DNA of 33,522 nucleotides. Origin: an uncultured Turicimonas sp. GTDB lineage: Bacteria; Pseudomonadota; Gammaproteobacteria; Burkholderiales; Burkholderiaceae_F. Made by a program: the position numbers and the translations under genes. Position 1 is the first letter of the stretch. Each line of letters opens with the position of its first letter. The stretch lies in the NCBI GenBank assembly GCA_947854175.1, contig CANTYJ010000020.1, forward strand, positions 1 to 33,522, read 5' to 3'. Shown piece after piece: positions 1 to 8,268 of this stretch. Below the pieces are notes generated by a model. That model had not been told where the DNA came from and made no database searches. It worked only from the letters and a program-made list of their open reading frames with translations.

Positions 1-100
1 AGAAACGTCCAATACGTAAAAATCTGCGAATTACAAATTAATGCTTTACTGGTGGACAAGATCTAGAATGTTATCTAATTTATTGATTTTAAAGTATTCT

Positions 101-191
101 TGGCGGAAGGGGTGGGATTCGAACCCACGGATGGGGGTTACCCATCGCTGGTTTTCAAGACCAGTGCATTCAACCGCTCTGCCACCCTTCC
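101..191 (-). tRNA. tRNA-Ser (anticodon UGA)
   Basis: Read on the minus strand, a complete class II tRNA folds here. The 7-bp acceptor stem GGAAGGG/CCCTTCC is followed by a G discriminator and an encoded CCA at 103-101. The anticodon stem CTGGT/ACCAG encloses the loop CTTGAAA with anticodon TGA, which reads UCA-type serine codons. A long variable arm (GATGGG..CCCATC) is typical of tRNA-Ser. The T arm carries the GTTCGAATC signature. Total length is 91 nt including CCA. No integrase or duplicated 3' end was seen nearby. Confidence 0.97.
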
Positions 192-243
192 AAGTGAACA
201 GAAGCGCATTATACACAGAAATTCCTTTTTGTGTAAAACGCTT

Positions 244-483
244 CTAATTTTTTTCTGCGTAAGACAACACTGTGGGGCTTTCTACATCAACACCGTACTG
301 TTTAGCTCTGGCTAAGATCGCCTTTGCAAGTTTCGGTTTTAATTCTTCGGGACAGTATCTGAAATAGGCTTCAGCAGCTCTGACATGAGCTGCATCAGGC
401 ATTGGGTACTCACGTCTTTCCGGTAAACCAAAGACGGAATTCGGCAATTCTTCTCTTTCTATAGTGTTTAATCTGTCATTCAT
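244..483 (-). CDS. small conserved protein, DUF6582-like, 79 aa
   Basis: The start at 483 is chosen because AGAGGT lies about 7 nt upstream of that ATG. A longer open frame extends upstream to 636, but it runs through the putP terminator hairpin and has no ribosome-binding site. The protein is cytoplasmic and mostly helical. Its N-terminal half contains LPNSVFGLPERREYPMPDA, followed by HVRAAEAYF. This resembles the xFALPxxRxYPIxDxxHAR signature I associate with the DUF6582 family, which is found in phage-like and bacterial small proteins; that assignment is from memory. It lies between tRNA-Ser and putP on the same strand, with a terminator separating it from putP. Function unknown. Confidence 0.7.
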   Translation of the reverse strand: MNDRLNTIEREELPNSVFGLPERREYPMPDAAHVRAAEAYFRYCPEELKPKLAKAILARAKQYGVDVESPTVLSYAEKN

Positions 484-610
484 GATAATTACCTCTTTTC
501 TATGAATGTTAAAAGTCGTTGAAGCTGAGAAAGTACAAACACTCACAAAATGGGATATAAGAAGAATCTTCAAAATTGGTTCGGAAGTCTTTTGATTTCT
601 TTCTTCAAAA

Positions 611-640
611 ATAAAAAGCCCGGCTGGACCGGGCAAAAGT
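611..640 (-). terminator. intrinsic terminator of putP
   Basis: Stem GCCCGG (618-623) / CCGGGC (629-634) with a 5-nt loop. On the minus strand it is followed by TTTTT (617-613), a good Rho-independent terminator 24 bases after the putP stop. A T4 run on the other side means it may also act weakly on plus-strand transcripts. Confidence 0.85.
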
Positions 641-657
641 AAAGTTATTTGATTTGA

Positions 658-2151
658 TTAAATAAGAGATTTGTTTTCTTTTAATTTCTTCTGTACAAAA
701 TCAAACGTATCTTCGACAGAACGGCTTGGTTTATTGGGATCGAGTAAACTTACAACGATAATCGTCAAGGCTGATAATACGAATCCCGGGACAATTTCAT
801 ATAAATCCCACCATCCGCCTTGGTGCCATACCAGTACTGTCATAGCGCCGACGATAATTCCGCATAGGACACCATTTTTTGTACATTTTCTCCATAACAA
901 AGAAAGAATAATGGCCGGTCCAAAAGCTGCACCAAAGCCACCCCAGGCGTAGCTGACAAGCGACAGAACCAAATTGTTCGGATCCAAAGCAATCAAAATG
1001 GCTACTAAGCTGACCCCAATGACTGTGGCTCGTCCAATCCAGACAAGTTCTTTTTGGGAAGCATTTTTGCGTATAAAAGCACGATAAAAGTCTTCTGTAA
1101 GAACCGAAGAACAAACCAGAAGCTGACAAGAAAGTGTGCTCATAACGGCCGCCAAAATAGCGGATAAGAGAATGCCGCCAATCCAAGGGCTAAACAATGT
1201 TGTCGAAAGAACCATAAATACTCTTTCATGATTAGCTACAACCGGACCTGCAACGTCAGTATGAGCTGCAAAATAGGCCGCCCCGAAGAATCCGGCTGCT
1301 ACAGCTCCTCCCAAACAGAAAATAAGCCAAATCATGCTAATGCGACAGGCTTGAGGCATAACTTTTGCGTCTTTAGCTGCCATAAAACGTACAAGTATAT
1401 GAGGCTGACCGAAATAACCTAAACCCCAGGCTAATAACGAAACGACACCAATGAAAGTTTGTCCCTGAAGCATGTTCAGATGATTCGTGCTGACACTGGC
1501 AACCTGATTGATTGTTGCTGTCCAACCGCCCAAGTCCCACATCACTGCTAAAGGAGTAATGATCAGTGCAAAACACATCATCGTGGCTTGGATGGTGTCT
1601 GTCCAGCTAACGGCCAGAAAGCCCCCTAAAAATACATAGGCTAAGGTAGCTATCGTCCCTAAAATTAGTGCTTGGGTGTAAGGTAGTTCAAATACCATTT
1701 CAAACAAACGGGCGCTGGCTACCATGCCGGAGGCAGAATAGATAGCAAAGAAAAGAAGAATGACGAAGGCGGAGATAATTCTAAGAAGCTTTGTATTATC
1801 TTCGAAGCGGTGAGTGAAATAGTCCGGAAGAGTCAAAGCATTATGCGCAACTTCTGTATAGACACGAAGCGGAGCTGCAACAATTTTCCAGTTAAGAAAA
1901 GTTCCGAGGGCCAATCCGATAGCAATCCAGGATTCGCAAATACCGGAAAGGAAGACTGCACCCGGCAACCCCATCAACAGCCAGCCACTCATATCAGAAG
2001 CGCCGACCGAGAGTCCGGTAACGATACTCCCGAGACTTCTTCCGCCCAAAATATAATCATTGAAGTTTCTGGTGTAACGCCAGGCAAAAAGACCGACGGC
2101 CACCATCACAATAAGATATCCAATAAAGGTTATCGAAGTAGGATTTAACAT
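658..2151 (-). CDS. putP: sodium/proline symporter PutP
   Basis: Inner-membrane solute:sodium symporter family protein (SSS, LeuT fold), most like PutP, which imports L-proline with Na+. From the ATG at 2151 it is 497 aa, close to the 502 aa of E. coli PutP. The open frame continues 28 codons further upstream, but the family begins near MLNPTSITFIGYL. About 12-13 hydrophobic segments are visible. Family signatures include NDYILGGRSLG, followed by SVGASDMSGWLLMGLPG near the N-terminus, and FGAAFGPAIILSLLWRK in the C-terminal third. No strong Shine-Dalgarno is visible. It is divergent from an aldehyde dehydrogenase and no putA lies in the window, so a link to proline catabolism is not shown here. 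Other SSS substrates remain possible. Confidence 0.88.
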   Translation of the reverse strand: MLNPTSITFIGYLIVMVAVGLFAWRYTRNFNDYILGGRSLGSIVTGLSVGASDMSGWLLMGLPGAVFLSGICESWIAIGLALGTFLNWKIVAAPLRVYTEVAHNALTLPDYFTHRFEDNTKLLRIISAFVILLFFAIYSASGMVASARLFEMVFELPYTQALILGTIATLAYVFLGGFLAVSWTDTIQATMMCFALIITPLAVMWDLGGWTATINQVASVSTNHLNMLQGQTFIGVVSLLAWGLGYFGQPHILVRFMAAKDAKVMPQACRISMIWLIFCLGGAVAAGFFGAAYFAAHTDVAGPVVANHERVFMVLSTTLFSPWIGGILLSAILAAVMSTLSCQLLVCSSVLTEDFYRAFIRKNASQKELVWIGRATVIGVSLVAILIALDPNNLVLSLVSYAWGGFGAAFGPAIILSLLWRKCTKNGVLCGIIVGAMTVLVWHQGGWWDLYEIVPGFVLSALTIIVVSLLDPNKPSRSVEDTFDFVQKKLKENKSLI

Positions 2152-2281
2152 CTTTTTTTGAATGTGGGAAAGAGAGTTATAAAAAATCCTTTTGATATTA
2201 ACAATCCGAGCGGCACTAAATCGAAAACGGAACAATAAGTTTAGAATTTAGGTTAAATTTGGAACAAAACAAACCCTAAGA
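2152..2281. promoter_or_regulatory. divergent putP / aldehyde dehydrogenase promoter region
   Basis: This 130-bp AT-rich gap between two divergent starts must hold both promoters. Several TATAAT-like hexamers are present, for example TTATAAAAAA on the minus-strand side, but I cannot fix a -35/-10 pair with confidence. No clear operator was seen. Confidence 0.4.
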
Positions 2282-3799
2282 ATGGAACGGAATCATATTT
2301 CAGACACACAAATTCCTCTCATAGTTGATGTTGAGGAGGCGGCAGCTCTCATGAAAGAATGTTTCATGAATATGAAGCATGCGTGCCTGGCTAAACCAAA
2401 CCCTTCATGGAAAGAAAGATTTAACCGGTTGGATCGTCTTGAAACATTGATTCTTGAAAATAAAGAAGCAATTGAAAAAGCTATTAAATCTGATTTCGGA
2501 CACCGGGATGCTTTTTTAACAGATATGGTTGATATCCTCCCAACTCTTTCTGAAATTCGTCTCCAGAAAAAAAACGGAGAAGGGTGGATGAAACCGAGGA
2601 TGGTTTTACCGGATGCAATCTTTTTGCCTGCAACCGCAAAAATTGTTCCACAACCCAAAGGTGTTGTAGGAATTATCAGTCCATGGAATTACCCGTTGCT
2701 TTTGTCTGTCGGGCCCGTTGCCCAGGCATTTGCCGCCGGGAATGTCTGCATGGTTAAACTCTCTGAGAGTACACCGATGTTTTCGGCCCTCTTGGAAGAT
2801 TTGGCAGCTCAATATTTCCTGCCGACTGAATTTAAAATTGTGAACGGTGATGAAGAAATCGGTTCCAGGTTTAGTGAATTACCATTTGATCACCTTCTTT
2901 TTACCGGTTCTACAAGTGTAGGACGGATTGTCGCTGAAGCGGCTGCAAAGAATTTAACTCCGGTCACGCTTGAGCTTGGAGGAAAGTCGCCGGCAGTGAT
3001 TACTCCTGACTATCCTTTAGAAGATGCTGCTGAAAAAATTCTTAGAGGCAAATTACTCAACAGCGGTCAGACCTGCATTGCTCCGGATTATGTCCTGATT
3101 GAAAAAAGACGGATTAAATCGTTTGTAGATATATGCAGGAAGGAAGCCCGGAAGATGTATCCCGGCGCGTTGAAAGACAATGATTACACATCAATTGTTT
3201 CCCAAAAGAGGTTCGAAGAATTATTAAATGAACTGCAGGAAGCCTCTCAAGCAGCAAAAGTTGAATCACTGTTTCTGGGAGACCAGTTTGATTTGAAACA
3301 AAGAAAACTGGCACCTCAACTTGTCATTAATCCTCCTCCTGACATCGATATCATGACCAAAGAGATATTCGGGCCGATATTGCCTGTAATTGGTTATTCG
3401 GATGACAATATCGGGGAATCTATAGAATTCATTACGTCCAGACCGCATCCATTAGCTCTCTACTGGTTTGATAACGAAGGAAAACGCATTAAAAACGCTG
3501 TTGAAAATATCCAATGCGGAGGGATTACCGTCAATGACACTATTTGGCACGCTACTAACCACAACCTGCCATTTGGAGGAATTGGCCAATCTGGTCAAGG
3601 ACGATATAACGGCAAGGCCGGATTTGAAACGTTCTCAAATTTAAAATCGGTTTTCTATCAGTCGAGATTTAGTTTCATTGATAGTTTTAGGCCGCCATAC
3701 ACTGCAAAAATGAAGGAAACTATTTCCTCCATGATTGAGGGTACTCCGCTGCTTAAACAAATTATTGAAAAGGTGAGAACTCAGGACAAAACTAAATAA
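2282..3799 (+). CDS. aldehyde dehydrogenase, coniferyl-aldehyde-dehydrogenase-like
   Basis: NAD(P)+-dependent aldehyde dehydrogenase of 505 aa, oxidising an aldehyde to its carboxylate in the cytoplasm. The ALDH fold is complete: SPWNYP with Asn136 near the oxyanion hole, the FTGS cofactor loop at 207-210, general-base Glu231 in LELGGKSP, and nucleophile Cys265 in NSGQTCIAP. The overall pattern (RLDRLETLI near residue 50, then DFGHR, and a C-terminal LPFGGIGQSGQGRYNG) matches the class 3 / CalB group. No Shine-Dalgarno precedes ATG 2282. An in-frame ATG at 2351 has GAGGAGG about 11 nt upstream and would give 482 aa, nearer the family length, so the start is uncertain. The real aldehyde substrate cannot be read from sequence. 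It ends one base before the convergent moaA stop. Confidence 0.88.
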   Translation: MERNHISDTQIPLIVDVEEAAALMKECFMNMKHACLAKPNPSWKERFNRLDRLETLILENKEAIEKAIKSDFGHRDAFLTDMVDILPTLSEIRLQKKNGEGWMKPRMVLPDAIFLPATAKIVPQPKGVVGIISPWNYPLLLSVGPVAQAFAAGNVCMVKLSESTPMFSALLEDLAAQYFLPTEFKIVNGDEEIGSRFSELPFDHLLFTGSTSVGRIVAEAAAKNLTPVTLELGGKSPAVITPDYPLEDAAEKILRGKLLNSGQTCIAPDYVLIEKRRIKSFVDICRKEARKMYPGALKDNDYTSIVSQKRFEELLNELQEASQAAKVESLFLGDQFDLKQRKLAPQLVINPPPDIDIMTKEIFGPILPVIGYSDDNIGESIEFITSRPHPLALYWFDNEGKRIKNAVENIQCGGITVNDTIWHATNHNLPFGGIGQSGQGRYNGKAGFETFSNLKSVFYQSRFSFIDSFRPPYTAKMKETISSMIEGTPLLKQIIEKVRTQDKTK

Positions 3800-3800
3800 T

Positions 3801-4910
3801 TTAGCCGCCGATATAAGACATTTCGATTTTATTGTTGAGACGCTCTTTATGCGTCTCACTTGTTCTTATTTCTGAGTAGTGCTCGTCTCTGGCTGACCAA
3901 ATTCTGCCGATAGCCTGTTCAATTTCTTCATCAGTTGCTCCGCCACGGATCATTTGTCGGATGTCAAAACCTTCAGTTGCGAAAAGACATTTATAAAGTT
4001 TGCCGTCAACGGATAAACGCATTCTTGAACATTCTTTGCAGAAAGGTTCACTGACAGAAGAAATGAATCCAATTTCTCCGCCATTGTCTTTGAATTTCCA
4101 ACGGCTAGCGACCTCTCCGACGTAATTTGGATCGGCTGGTTCGATTGGGAATTCCTTATTTATTGTCTCGATAATTTGGCGCGAGGGGACAACATCATCC
4201 ATTCTCCAGCCGTTCGTTACCCCAACATCCATGAACTCAATGAACCGGACGATCACGCGTGTACCCTTAAAGTGTCTGACAATATCAAGAAGGTCGTTTT
4301 CATTAACTCCTTTTTTGACGACTACATTGATTTTAATGCTGGGGATTCCGGCGTCTTCCGCAGCCTGAATCCCTTTGAGAACTTTTTCAACCGGAAAGCC
4401 TACATCGTTTAACTTCATGAAAGTTTCCGGATTCATGCTGTCTAAAGAGACGGTTATTCTTTTTAATCCGGCCTCAGCTAAAGATTTGGCTTTTTTACTC
4501 AATGCTGAACCATTGGTAGTGATAGCAACATCCAGATTTTTTCCGTTATGTGTTTTAATTGAAGACAGGCGGGTTACAAGTGATTCTATATTCTTTCTAA
4601 GAAGAGGCTCCCCGCCGGTCAAACGGATTTTCTCGACGCCGTTCTTTACAAAAATACGGGCCAGACGTTCAATTTCCTCAAACGATAACAGCTCGGTATG
4701 AGCAAGGAAAGAATGGTCTTTTTCGAATTTTTCTTTAGGCATACAGTACCGGCAGCGGAAGTTGCAACGGTCAGTGACTGAGATACGAAGATCTCTGAGC
4801 GGTCTGCCACGGGTATCGATCCAATGAGAATCCTGCTTATTTATCTTGCCTGATAAAGGAATTGTCCTTGAAAGCGGCTTGATTGGAATAATATTTTTCT
4901 CTTTTCTCAT
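3801..4910 (-). CDS. moaA: GTP 3',8-cyclase MoaA (molybdenum cofactor synthesis)
   Basis: Radical SAM enzyme for the first step of molybdenum cofactor synthesis, converting GTP to 3',8-cyclo-GTP. The N-terminal SAM-binding [4Fe-4S] motif is C49-x3-C53-x2-C56 (CNFRCRYC), preceded by the LRISVTDR signature. The GGEPLLR motif follows. The second, substrate-binding cluster uses C291, C294 and C308 (FCKECSR...LYKC). The protein ends in IGG, the double-glycine tail needed for activity in MoaA. At 369 aa it has the extended N-terminus seen in beta-proteobacterial MoaA (E. coli about 329 aa). An AGGAAG lies about 15 nt before ATG 4910, farther than usual. Its stop is one base from the convergent ALDH stop, so no terminator separates them. 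Confidence 0.95.
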   Translation of the reverse strand: MRKEKNIIPIKPLSRTIPLSGKINKQDSHWIDTRGRPLRDLRISVTDRCNFRCRYCMPKEKFEKDHSFLAHTELLSFEEIERLARIFVKNGVEKIRLTGGEPLLRKNIESLVTRLSSIKTHNGKNLDVAITTNGSALSKKAKSLAEAGLKRITVSLDSMNPETFMKLNDVGFPVEKVLKGIQAAEDAGIPSIKINVVVKKGVNENDLLDIVRHFKGTRVIVRFIEFMDVGVTNGWRMDDVVPSRQIIETINKEFPIEPADPNYVGEVASRWKFKDNGGEIGFISSVSEPFCKECSRMRLSVDGKLYKCLFATEGFDIRQMIRGGATDEEIEQAIGRIWSARDEHYSEIRTSETHKERLNNKIEMSYIGG

Positions 4911-5284
4911 TGCTCTGCTATCGGCTTCCTAAAGTTTGTCCGTGGTATTGTCTATCAAAAGTGACGTTATTGTAAAATCTAAATATTAATTTGCCCATAA
5001 AAAATAGGCCGAACAGGTTACAAAATGGATTAAGCCTGAGACAAAAAGGATTGATTTTTCCGTCAAATTTTCAAACCTTCTTTTAGAGAAAGCCAGTAGC
5101 CTGCAAGCATCTTTGAGGTGGATTAAAAATTTTCTACACGTGTATTTACCAAAAGCTTATTATTTAAGTTCCTTAAACGGTGAATCAGCACTGAAAAGAA
5201 GGATCAAAAATCTAGTATTTTTAATGTTGCAGTCTTTTAAATGTATCAAGGCGAGCCGTTTTAACCTCAAAACAAAGGAATTTT
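4911..5284. other. 374-bp intergenic region between divergent moaA and amidohydrolase
   Basis: AT-rich non-coding DNA that must carry both divergent promoters. I saw no convincing small gene; an open frame at 5113-5304 overlaps the next gene out of frame and lacks a ribosome-binding site. I could not recognise a molybdenum-cofactor riboswitch. The last bases before 5285 contain AAAGGAA, the ribosome-binding site of the amidohydrolase. Confidence 0.5.
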
Positions 5285-6490
5285 ATGAGTGCTCCTGTAT
5301 ATAAAGAAAAATGCTATCCGGAACTGGTTGAACTCTATGAAGAGCTCAAAGCCCACAGACAAGATATTCATGCTCATCCGGAACTGGGTTTCAATACCGA
5401 AAGAACCGTCCGAAGGCTTGTTGACTTTTTACAGCGTCATGGTATTACGAAGATTGATACTTCTACTGTGAAGGGGTGTGTTTTTGCGCTTATTGAAGGC
5501 AAAGATAAAGGAGCCACGATTGCATTGCGCGCTGATATAGATGCACTCCCAATGGATGATAAAACTGATAATGCCTGGAAGAGTACCCATCCCGGTAAAG
5601 CTCATACTTGCGGGCATGACGGACATCAAACCTGGATATTGGGTGCAGCTGCCTACCTTGCTGCCCACAATGATTTCAAAGGAAGAGTTTTGTGTATTTT
5701 TCAGGCAGCTGAAGAGTTGGGACTCGGTGCGAAAGCTGTCGTTGAAGCCGGTATCCTTAAACAATATGATGTTAAAGAAATTTACGCGGCTCATGACGAA
5801 CCTTTTCTTGATAAAGGTTGCTTCGGCTTTAAAATTGGACACTTGCAGGCTGCTGCCGATATTGTTCAAGTGACTCTTAAAGGAGTTGGAACTCACGGCG
5901 GACGTCCTCACAAAGGAGTGGACCCAATTCCAGCAATTACTGAGCTTTACACTGCGTACCAGACGATAGTTTCCCGCAAAATTGATCCACTCGAGTCAGC
6001 CGTTGTTTCTATCTGTTCGATTTATGCAGGAAATCCAGCCTCTTACAATATTGTTCCGGGAGAAGCGGGTCTGTGTGGAACGATCCGAACATTTAAGCCT
6101 TCTATCCGAGACTTTATCGAAACTAATCTTCAAAGACTGGCCGAAGGGATTGCTACTGCTCACGGATTGGAGTGTCAGTTTAAATACACCCGTCAAATTT
6201 CCTCATTGAATAATGATAAAGTATGTACAGAAGCCGGTATTGAGCAGGCTATAGCATTGGTGGGTGAAGCAAATGTTGTCAAAGATATGACTCCTTTCAT
6301 GAGCAGTGAAGACTTTAGTGCTTATCAGGAGCAGATTCCGGGAAGTGTTTTGCGGGTGGGTATCCGAGATAAAAATCATACAATTCCTATCCACAACCCT
6401 TATTTCGATTTTAACGATGAAGTATTACCTTTGACATCAACCCTATTTGTCAATATTGTTAAATCAAGATTAGAAGCCCTAACTAAGTAA
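5285..6490 (+). CDS. M20 family amidohydrolase (hippurate hydrolase / N-acyl amino acid hydrolase-like)
   Basis: Zinc-type metallohydrolase of the M20D group, 401 aa, expected to cleave N-acyl or amide bonds of amino-acid conjugates in the cytoplasm. Metal and catalytic motifs are in order: DIHAHPELGF near residue 30, LRADIDALPM at 81-90, Cys109 and His111 in HTCGHDGH, the Glu143-Glu144 pair in QAAEELG, and His170 in YAAHDEP. GVGTHGGRPHKGVDPI matches the dimerisation-domain GxxaHgamPhxgvDpi motif. The usual xxHxxPxxpvG segment here reads AAHDEPFLDKGCFG, a small divergence. AAAGGAA sits 6-7 nt before the ATG. A hairpin with T5 follows the stop. The exact substrate is not determinable. Confidence 0.88.
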   Translation: MSAPVYKEKCYPELVELYEELKAHRQDIHAHPELGFNTERTVRRLVDFLQRHGITKIDTSTVKGCVFALIEGKDKGATIALRADIDALPMDDKTDNAWKSTHPGKAHTCGHDGHQTWILGAAAYLAAHNDFKGRVLCIFQAAEELGLGAKAVVEAGILKQYDVKEIYAAHDEPFLDKGCFGFKIGHLQAAADIVQVTLKGVGTHGGRPHKGVDPIPAITELYTAYQTIVSRKIDPLESAVVSICSIYAGNPASYNIVPGEAGLCGTIRTFKPSIRDFIETNLQRLAEGIATAHGLECQFKYTRQISSLNNDKVCTEAGIEQAIALVGEANVVKDMTPFMSSEDFSAYQEQIPGSVLRVGIRDKNHTIPIHNPYFDFNDEVLPLTSTLFVNIVKSRLEALTK

Positions 6491-6506
6491 TTTATAAGAT
6501 TTTAAG

Positions 6507-6539
6507 AGACGATGGATTTGGAATTCGTCGTCTGTTTTT
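6507..6539 (+). terminator. terminator-like hairpin abutting the thyA ribosome-binding site
   Basis: Stem AGACGA (6507-6512) / TCGTCT (6528-6533), 15-nt loop, then GTTTTT. The T-run ends at 6539 and the thyA Shine-Dalgarno AAGGAG begins at 6540. The hairpin could end amidohydrolase transcripts, or act as a leaky terminator in front of thyA-folA. The stem is only 6 bp, so strength is uncertain. Confidence 0.55.
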
Positions 6540-6550
6540 AAGGAGTGGAG

Positions 6551-7351
6551 ATGCCGTACAACCAGTATGAAGTATTTGAGGAGTATGTTTTTAAGAACGG
6601 CTCTCCCAAATCAGATAGAACCGGGACAGGAACTCGTTCCGTGTTCGGATATCAGATGAGATTTAACCTTCAGGAAGGTTTTCCTCTGGTTACAACTAAA
6701 AAATTGCATCTTCGTTCCATCATCCATGAGTTGTTATGGTTTTTAAGGGGCGATTCTAATATTGCTTACCTAAAAGAAAACAACGTTACTATCTGGGATG
6801 AGTGGGCAGATGAAAACGGGGAACTGGGGCCCGTCTACGGGGTTCAATGGAGATCCTGGCCGACTGCGGACGGTGATACCGTCGATCAGATTGCCCAGGT
6901 CATTGAACAGATTAAAACCAATCCCGATTCAAGACGGTTGGTTGTTAGTGCCTGGAATGTCGGGGAAGTTCCGAAAATGCATCTGCCGCCATGTCATATG
7001 TTTTTTCAGTTTTATGTCAATCAGGGCAAATTATCCTGTCAGTTGTACCAGAGAAGCTGTGACATATTTCTGGGTGTTCCTTTTAATATTGCCAGTTATT
7101 CGCTACTGACCCATATGGTGGCACAACAGTGTGATCTGGACGTTGGCGATTTTATTTGGACCGGTGGGGACTGTCATATTTATGACAATCATATTGAACA
7201 GGTTAAAGAGCAGTTAAGCCGTACACCAAGACCTTATCCAAAGTTGATCATTAAGAGAAAACCTGACTCGATCTTTGATTACAAATATGAGGACTTCGAA
7301 ATAGTCGGATACGATCCTTATCCTGCCATCAAGGCTCCTGTCGCAGTTTAG
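6551..7351 (+). CDS. thyA: thymidylate synthase ThyA
   Basis: Cytoplasmic enzyme that methylates dUMP to dTMP using 5,10-methylene-tetrahydrofolate, giving dihydrofolate. The start ATG 6551 is preceded 5 nt upstream by AAGGAG; a GTG at 6545 lies inside that Shine-Dalgarno and is rejected. At 266 aa it is near the 264 aa of E. coli ThyA. Conserved features are SDRTGTGT (phosphate-binding Arg23), Glu60 in HELLWFLRG, catalytic Cys148 in [25 protein letters not shown], and [10 protein letters not shown] near the C-terminus. It ends in APVAV, as the family usually does. folA follows after 9 bases, and the two products act in one cycle. Confidence 0.98.
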   Translation: MPYNQYEVFEEYVFKNGSPKSDRTGTGTRSVFGYQMRFNLQEGFPLVTTKKLHLRSIIHELLWFLRGDSNIAYLKENNVTIWDEWADENGELGPVYGVQWRSWPTADGDTVDQIAQVIEQIKTNPDSRRLVVSAWNVGEVPKMHLPPCHMFFQFYVNQGKLSCQLYQRSCDIFLGVPFNIASYSLLTHMVAQQCDLDVGDFIWTGGDCHIYDNHIEQVKEQLSRTPRPYPKLIIKRKPDSIFDYKYEDFEIVGYDPYPAIKAPVAV

Positions 7352-7360
7352 GAGAATGTT

Positions 7361-7867
7361 ATGAAGCCGCATATCAGTTTTATTGTAGCCAAAGGAAAAA
7401 ACGGCGTTATTGGTAACGGCGGAAAGCTCCCTTGGCATTTTCCTGAAGATTTGAAATTTTTTAAGCAGACAACAATGGGTCTTCCGGTAATTATGGGAAG
7501 AAAAACCTGGGAGTCTATCGGGCGTCCTTTACCGGGAAGACGCAACATCGTTATTACCCGAAACAAAGATTATCTGGCAAAGGGAGCCGAAGTGGTGAAC
7601 ACTTTGGAAGAAGCCATAAAGTTATTCGGACAGAATGACACAGTCATGATCATTGGTGGAGCTTCTGTTTACAGGGAAGCATTACCATTGGCCGATACTG
7701 CTTGGATTACAGAAATCGACGGAGAATTTGAGGGGGATACCTTTTTTGATGATTTAAATCCTGAAGAGTGGCATATTGTCTGGAAGGAAGAGCACGAACA
7801 GGGAACGGATCGTCCCTGGAACTTCCGGTTCGTCCGGTATGACCGTGTTAGAAACACTTCGTATTGA
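7361..7867 (+). CDS. folA: dihydrofolate reductase FolA
   Basis: NADPH-dependent reduction of dihydrofolate to tetrahydrofolate, recycling the product of ThyA; target of trimethoprim. 168 aa, the usual length. Motifs: GVIGNGGKLPWHFPEDL with the catalytic acid Asp30 (equivalent of E. coli Asp27), VIMGRKTWESIGRPLPGR, NIVITRN, and VMIIGGASVYREAL, which together form the cofactor and substrate sites. AGGAG lies 6 nt before the ATG and overlaps the thyA stop, so the two are translationally close. No resistance-type substitution can be judged by eye. Confidence 0.97.
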   Translation: MKPHISFIVAKGKNGVIGNGGKLPWHFPEDLKFFKQTTMGLPVIMGRKTWESIGRPLPGRRNIVITRNKDYLAKGAEVVNTLEEAIKLFGQNDTVMIIGGASVYREALPLADTAWITEIDGEFEGDTFFDDLNPEEWHIVWKEEHEQGTDRPWNFRFVRYDRVRNTSY

Positions 7868-7912
7868 AATCCTGTCGATAATACGGGTTATCGGGTAGCG
7901 ACTTATAGAAAT

Positions 7913-7941
7913 TTGACGCCTACAATCAAGTACGTTGCATA
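7913..7941 (+). promoter_or_regulatory. possible sigma-70 promoter
   Basis: TTGACG at 7913-7918, a 17-bp spacer, then TGCATA at 7936-7941, about 45 bases before the next start codon. The -35 is good and the -10 is weak. Downstream at 7949-7966 is ACCGGT-TTAATG-ACCGGT, a small hairpin or operator in the leader. Confidence 0.35.
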
Positions 7942-7986
7942 AATCACCACCGGTTTAATGACCGGTATGGACTACAAGGAAAAAAG

Positions 7987-8268
7987 ATGGCTTTAGAAAA
8001 AATGTCAATTTTGATCGATAGTGAACTCAAAAAGGAGTTTATTGACTGTGTACTTCGCCAGTACCACAACGCCGACGAAGGCATTATTGATTTAATAAAA
8101 ATTTATATTGAGAGAGCTAAAGGGACACCGGCTCAATCTGATATTAAAGCCAAAGTTCGAGAAGTGGTCTATGAAGGAGACAAAGGAAGCGGTCTTAAGA
8201 GCCGTGATATCGAAAAGATTATGCTCAATAAAACGGACGAGGAAATTGAAGCCAATCGTCTGGCTTAA
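7987..8268 (+). CDS. ribbon-helix-helix-like small protein, 93 aa
   Basis: Small cytoplasmic protein whose first about 45 residues read like a ribbon-helix-helix DNA-binding domain. A beta-strand segment, MSILIDSELKKEF, is followed by a helix, a turn around NADEG, and a second helix, IIDLIKIYIERA. RHH proteins are usually antitoxins or small repressors. The remaining 45 residues are charged and helical. AAGGAAAAAAG precedes the ATG. No toxin gene is adjacent: upstream is folA and downstream is a convergent exported protein whose stop touches this stop, so it looks like a stand-alone regulator. Fold assignment is inferred from pattern only; function unknown. Confidence 0.75.
   Translation: MALEKMSILIDSELKKEFIDCVLRQYHNADEGIIDLIKIYIERAKGTPAQSDIKAKVREVVYEGDKGSGLKSRDIEKIMLNKTDEEIEANRLA

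Noticed and set aside
101-483. tRNA-Ser plus phage-like small gene as a prophage or integration site
   Set aside because: No integrase, no duplicated tRNA 3' end found, and the following genes are ordinary core genes.
244-636. Longer 130-aa version of the small protein upstream of putP
   Set aside because: The extra 51 codons run through the putP terminator hairpin and lack a ribosome-binding site; ATG 483 has one.
797-1186. 129-aa frame overlapping putP in another frame
   Set aside because: Shadow of putP on the same strand; Cys, Trp and Phe-rich composition, no family pattern.
4911-5284. Molybdenum-cofactor riboswitch in front of moaA
   Set aside because: No conserved core could be recognised by eye; only AT-rich spacer seen.
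5113-5304. 63-aa frame before the amidohydrolase
   Set aside because: No ribosome-binding site, overlaps the next gene out of frame, biased composition.
5429-5911. 160-aa minus-strand frame
   Set aside because: Antisense shadow of the amidohydrolase, whose catalytic motifs are all intact.
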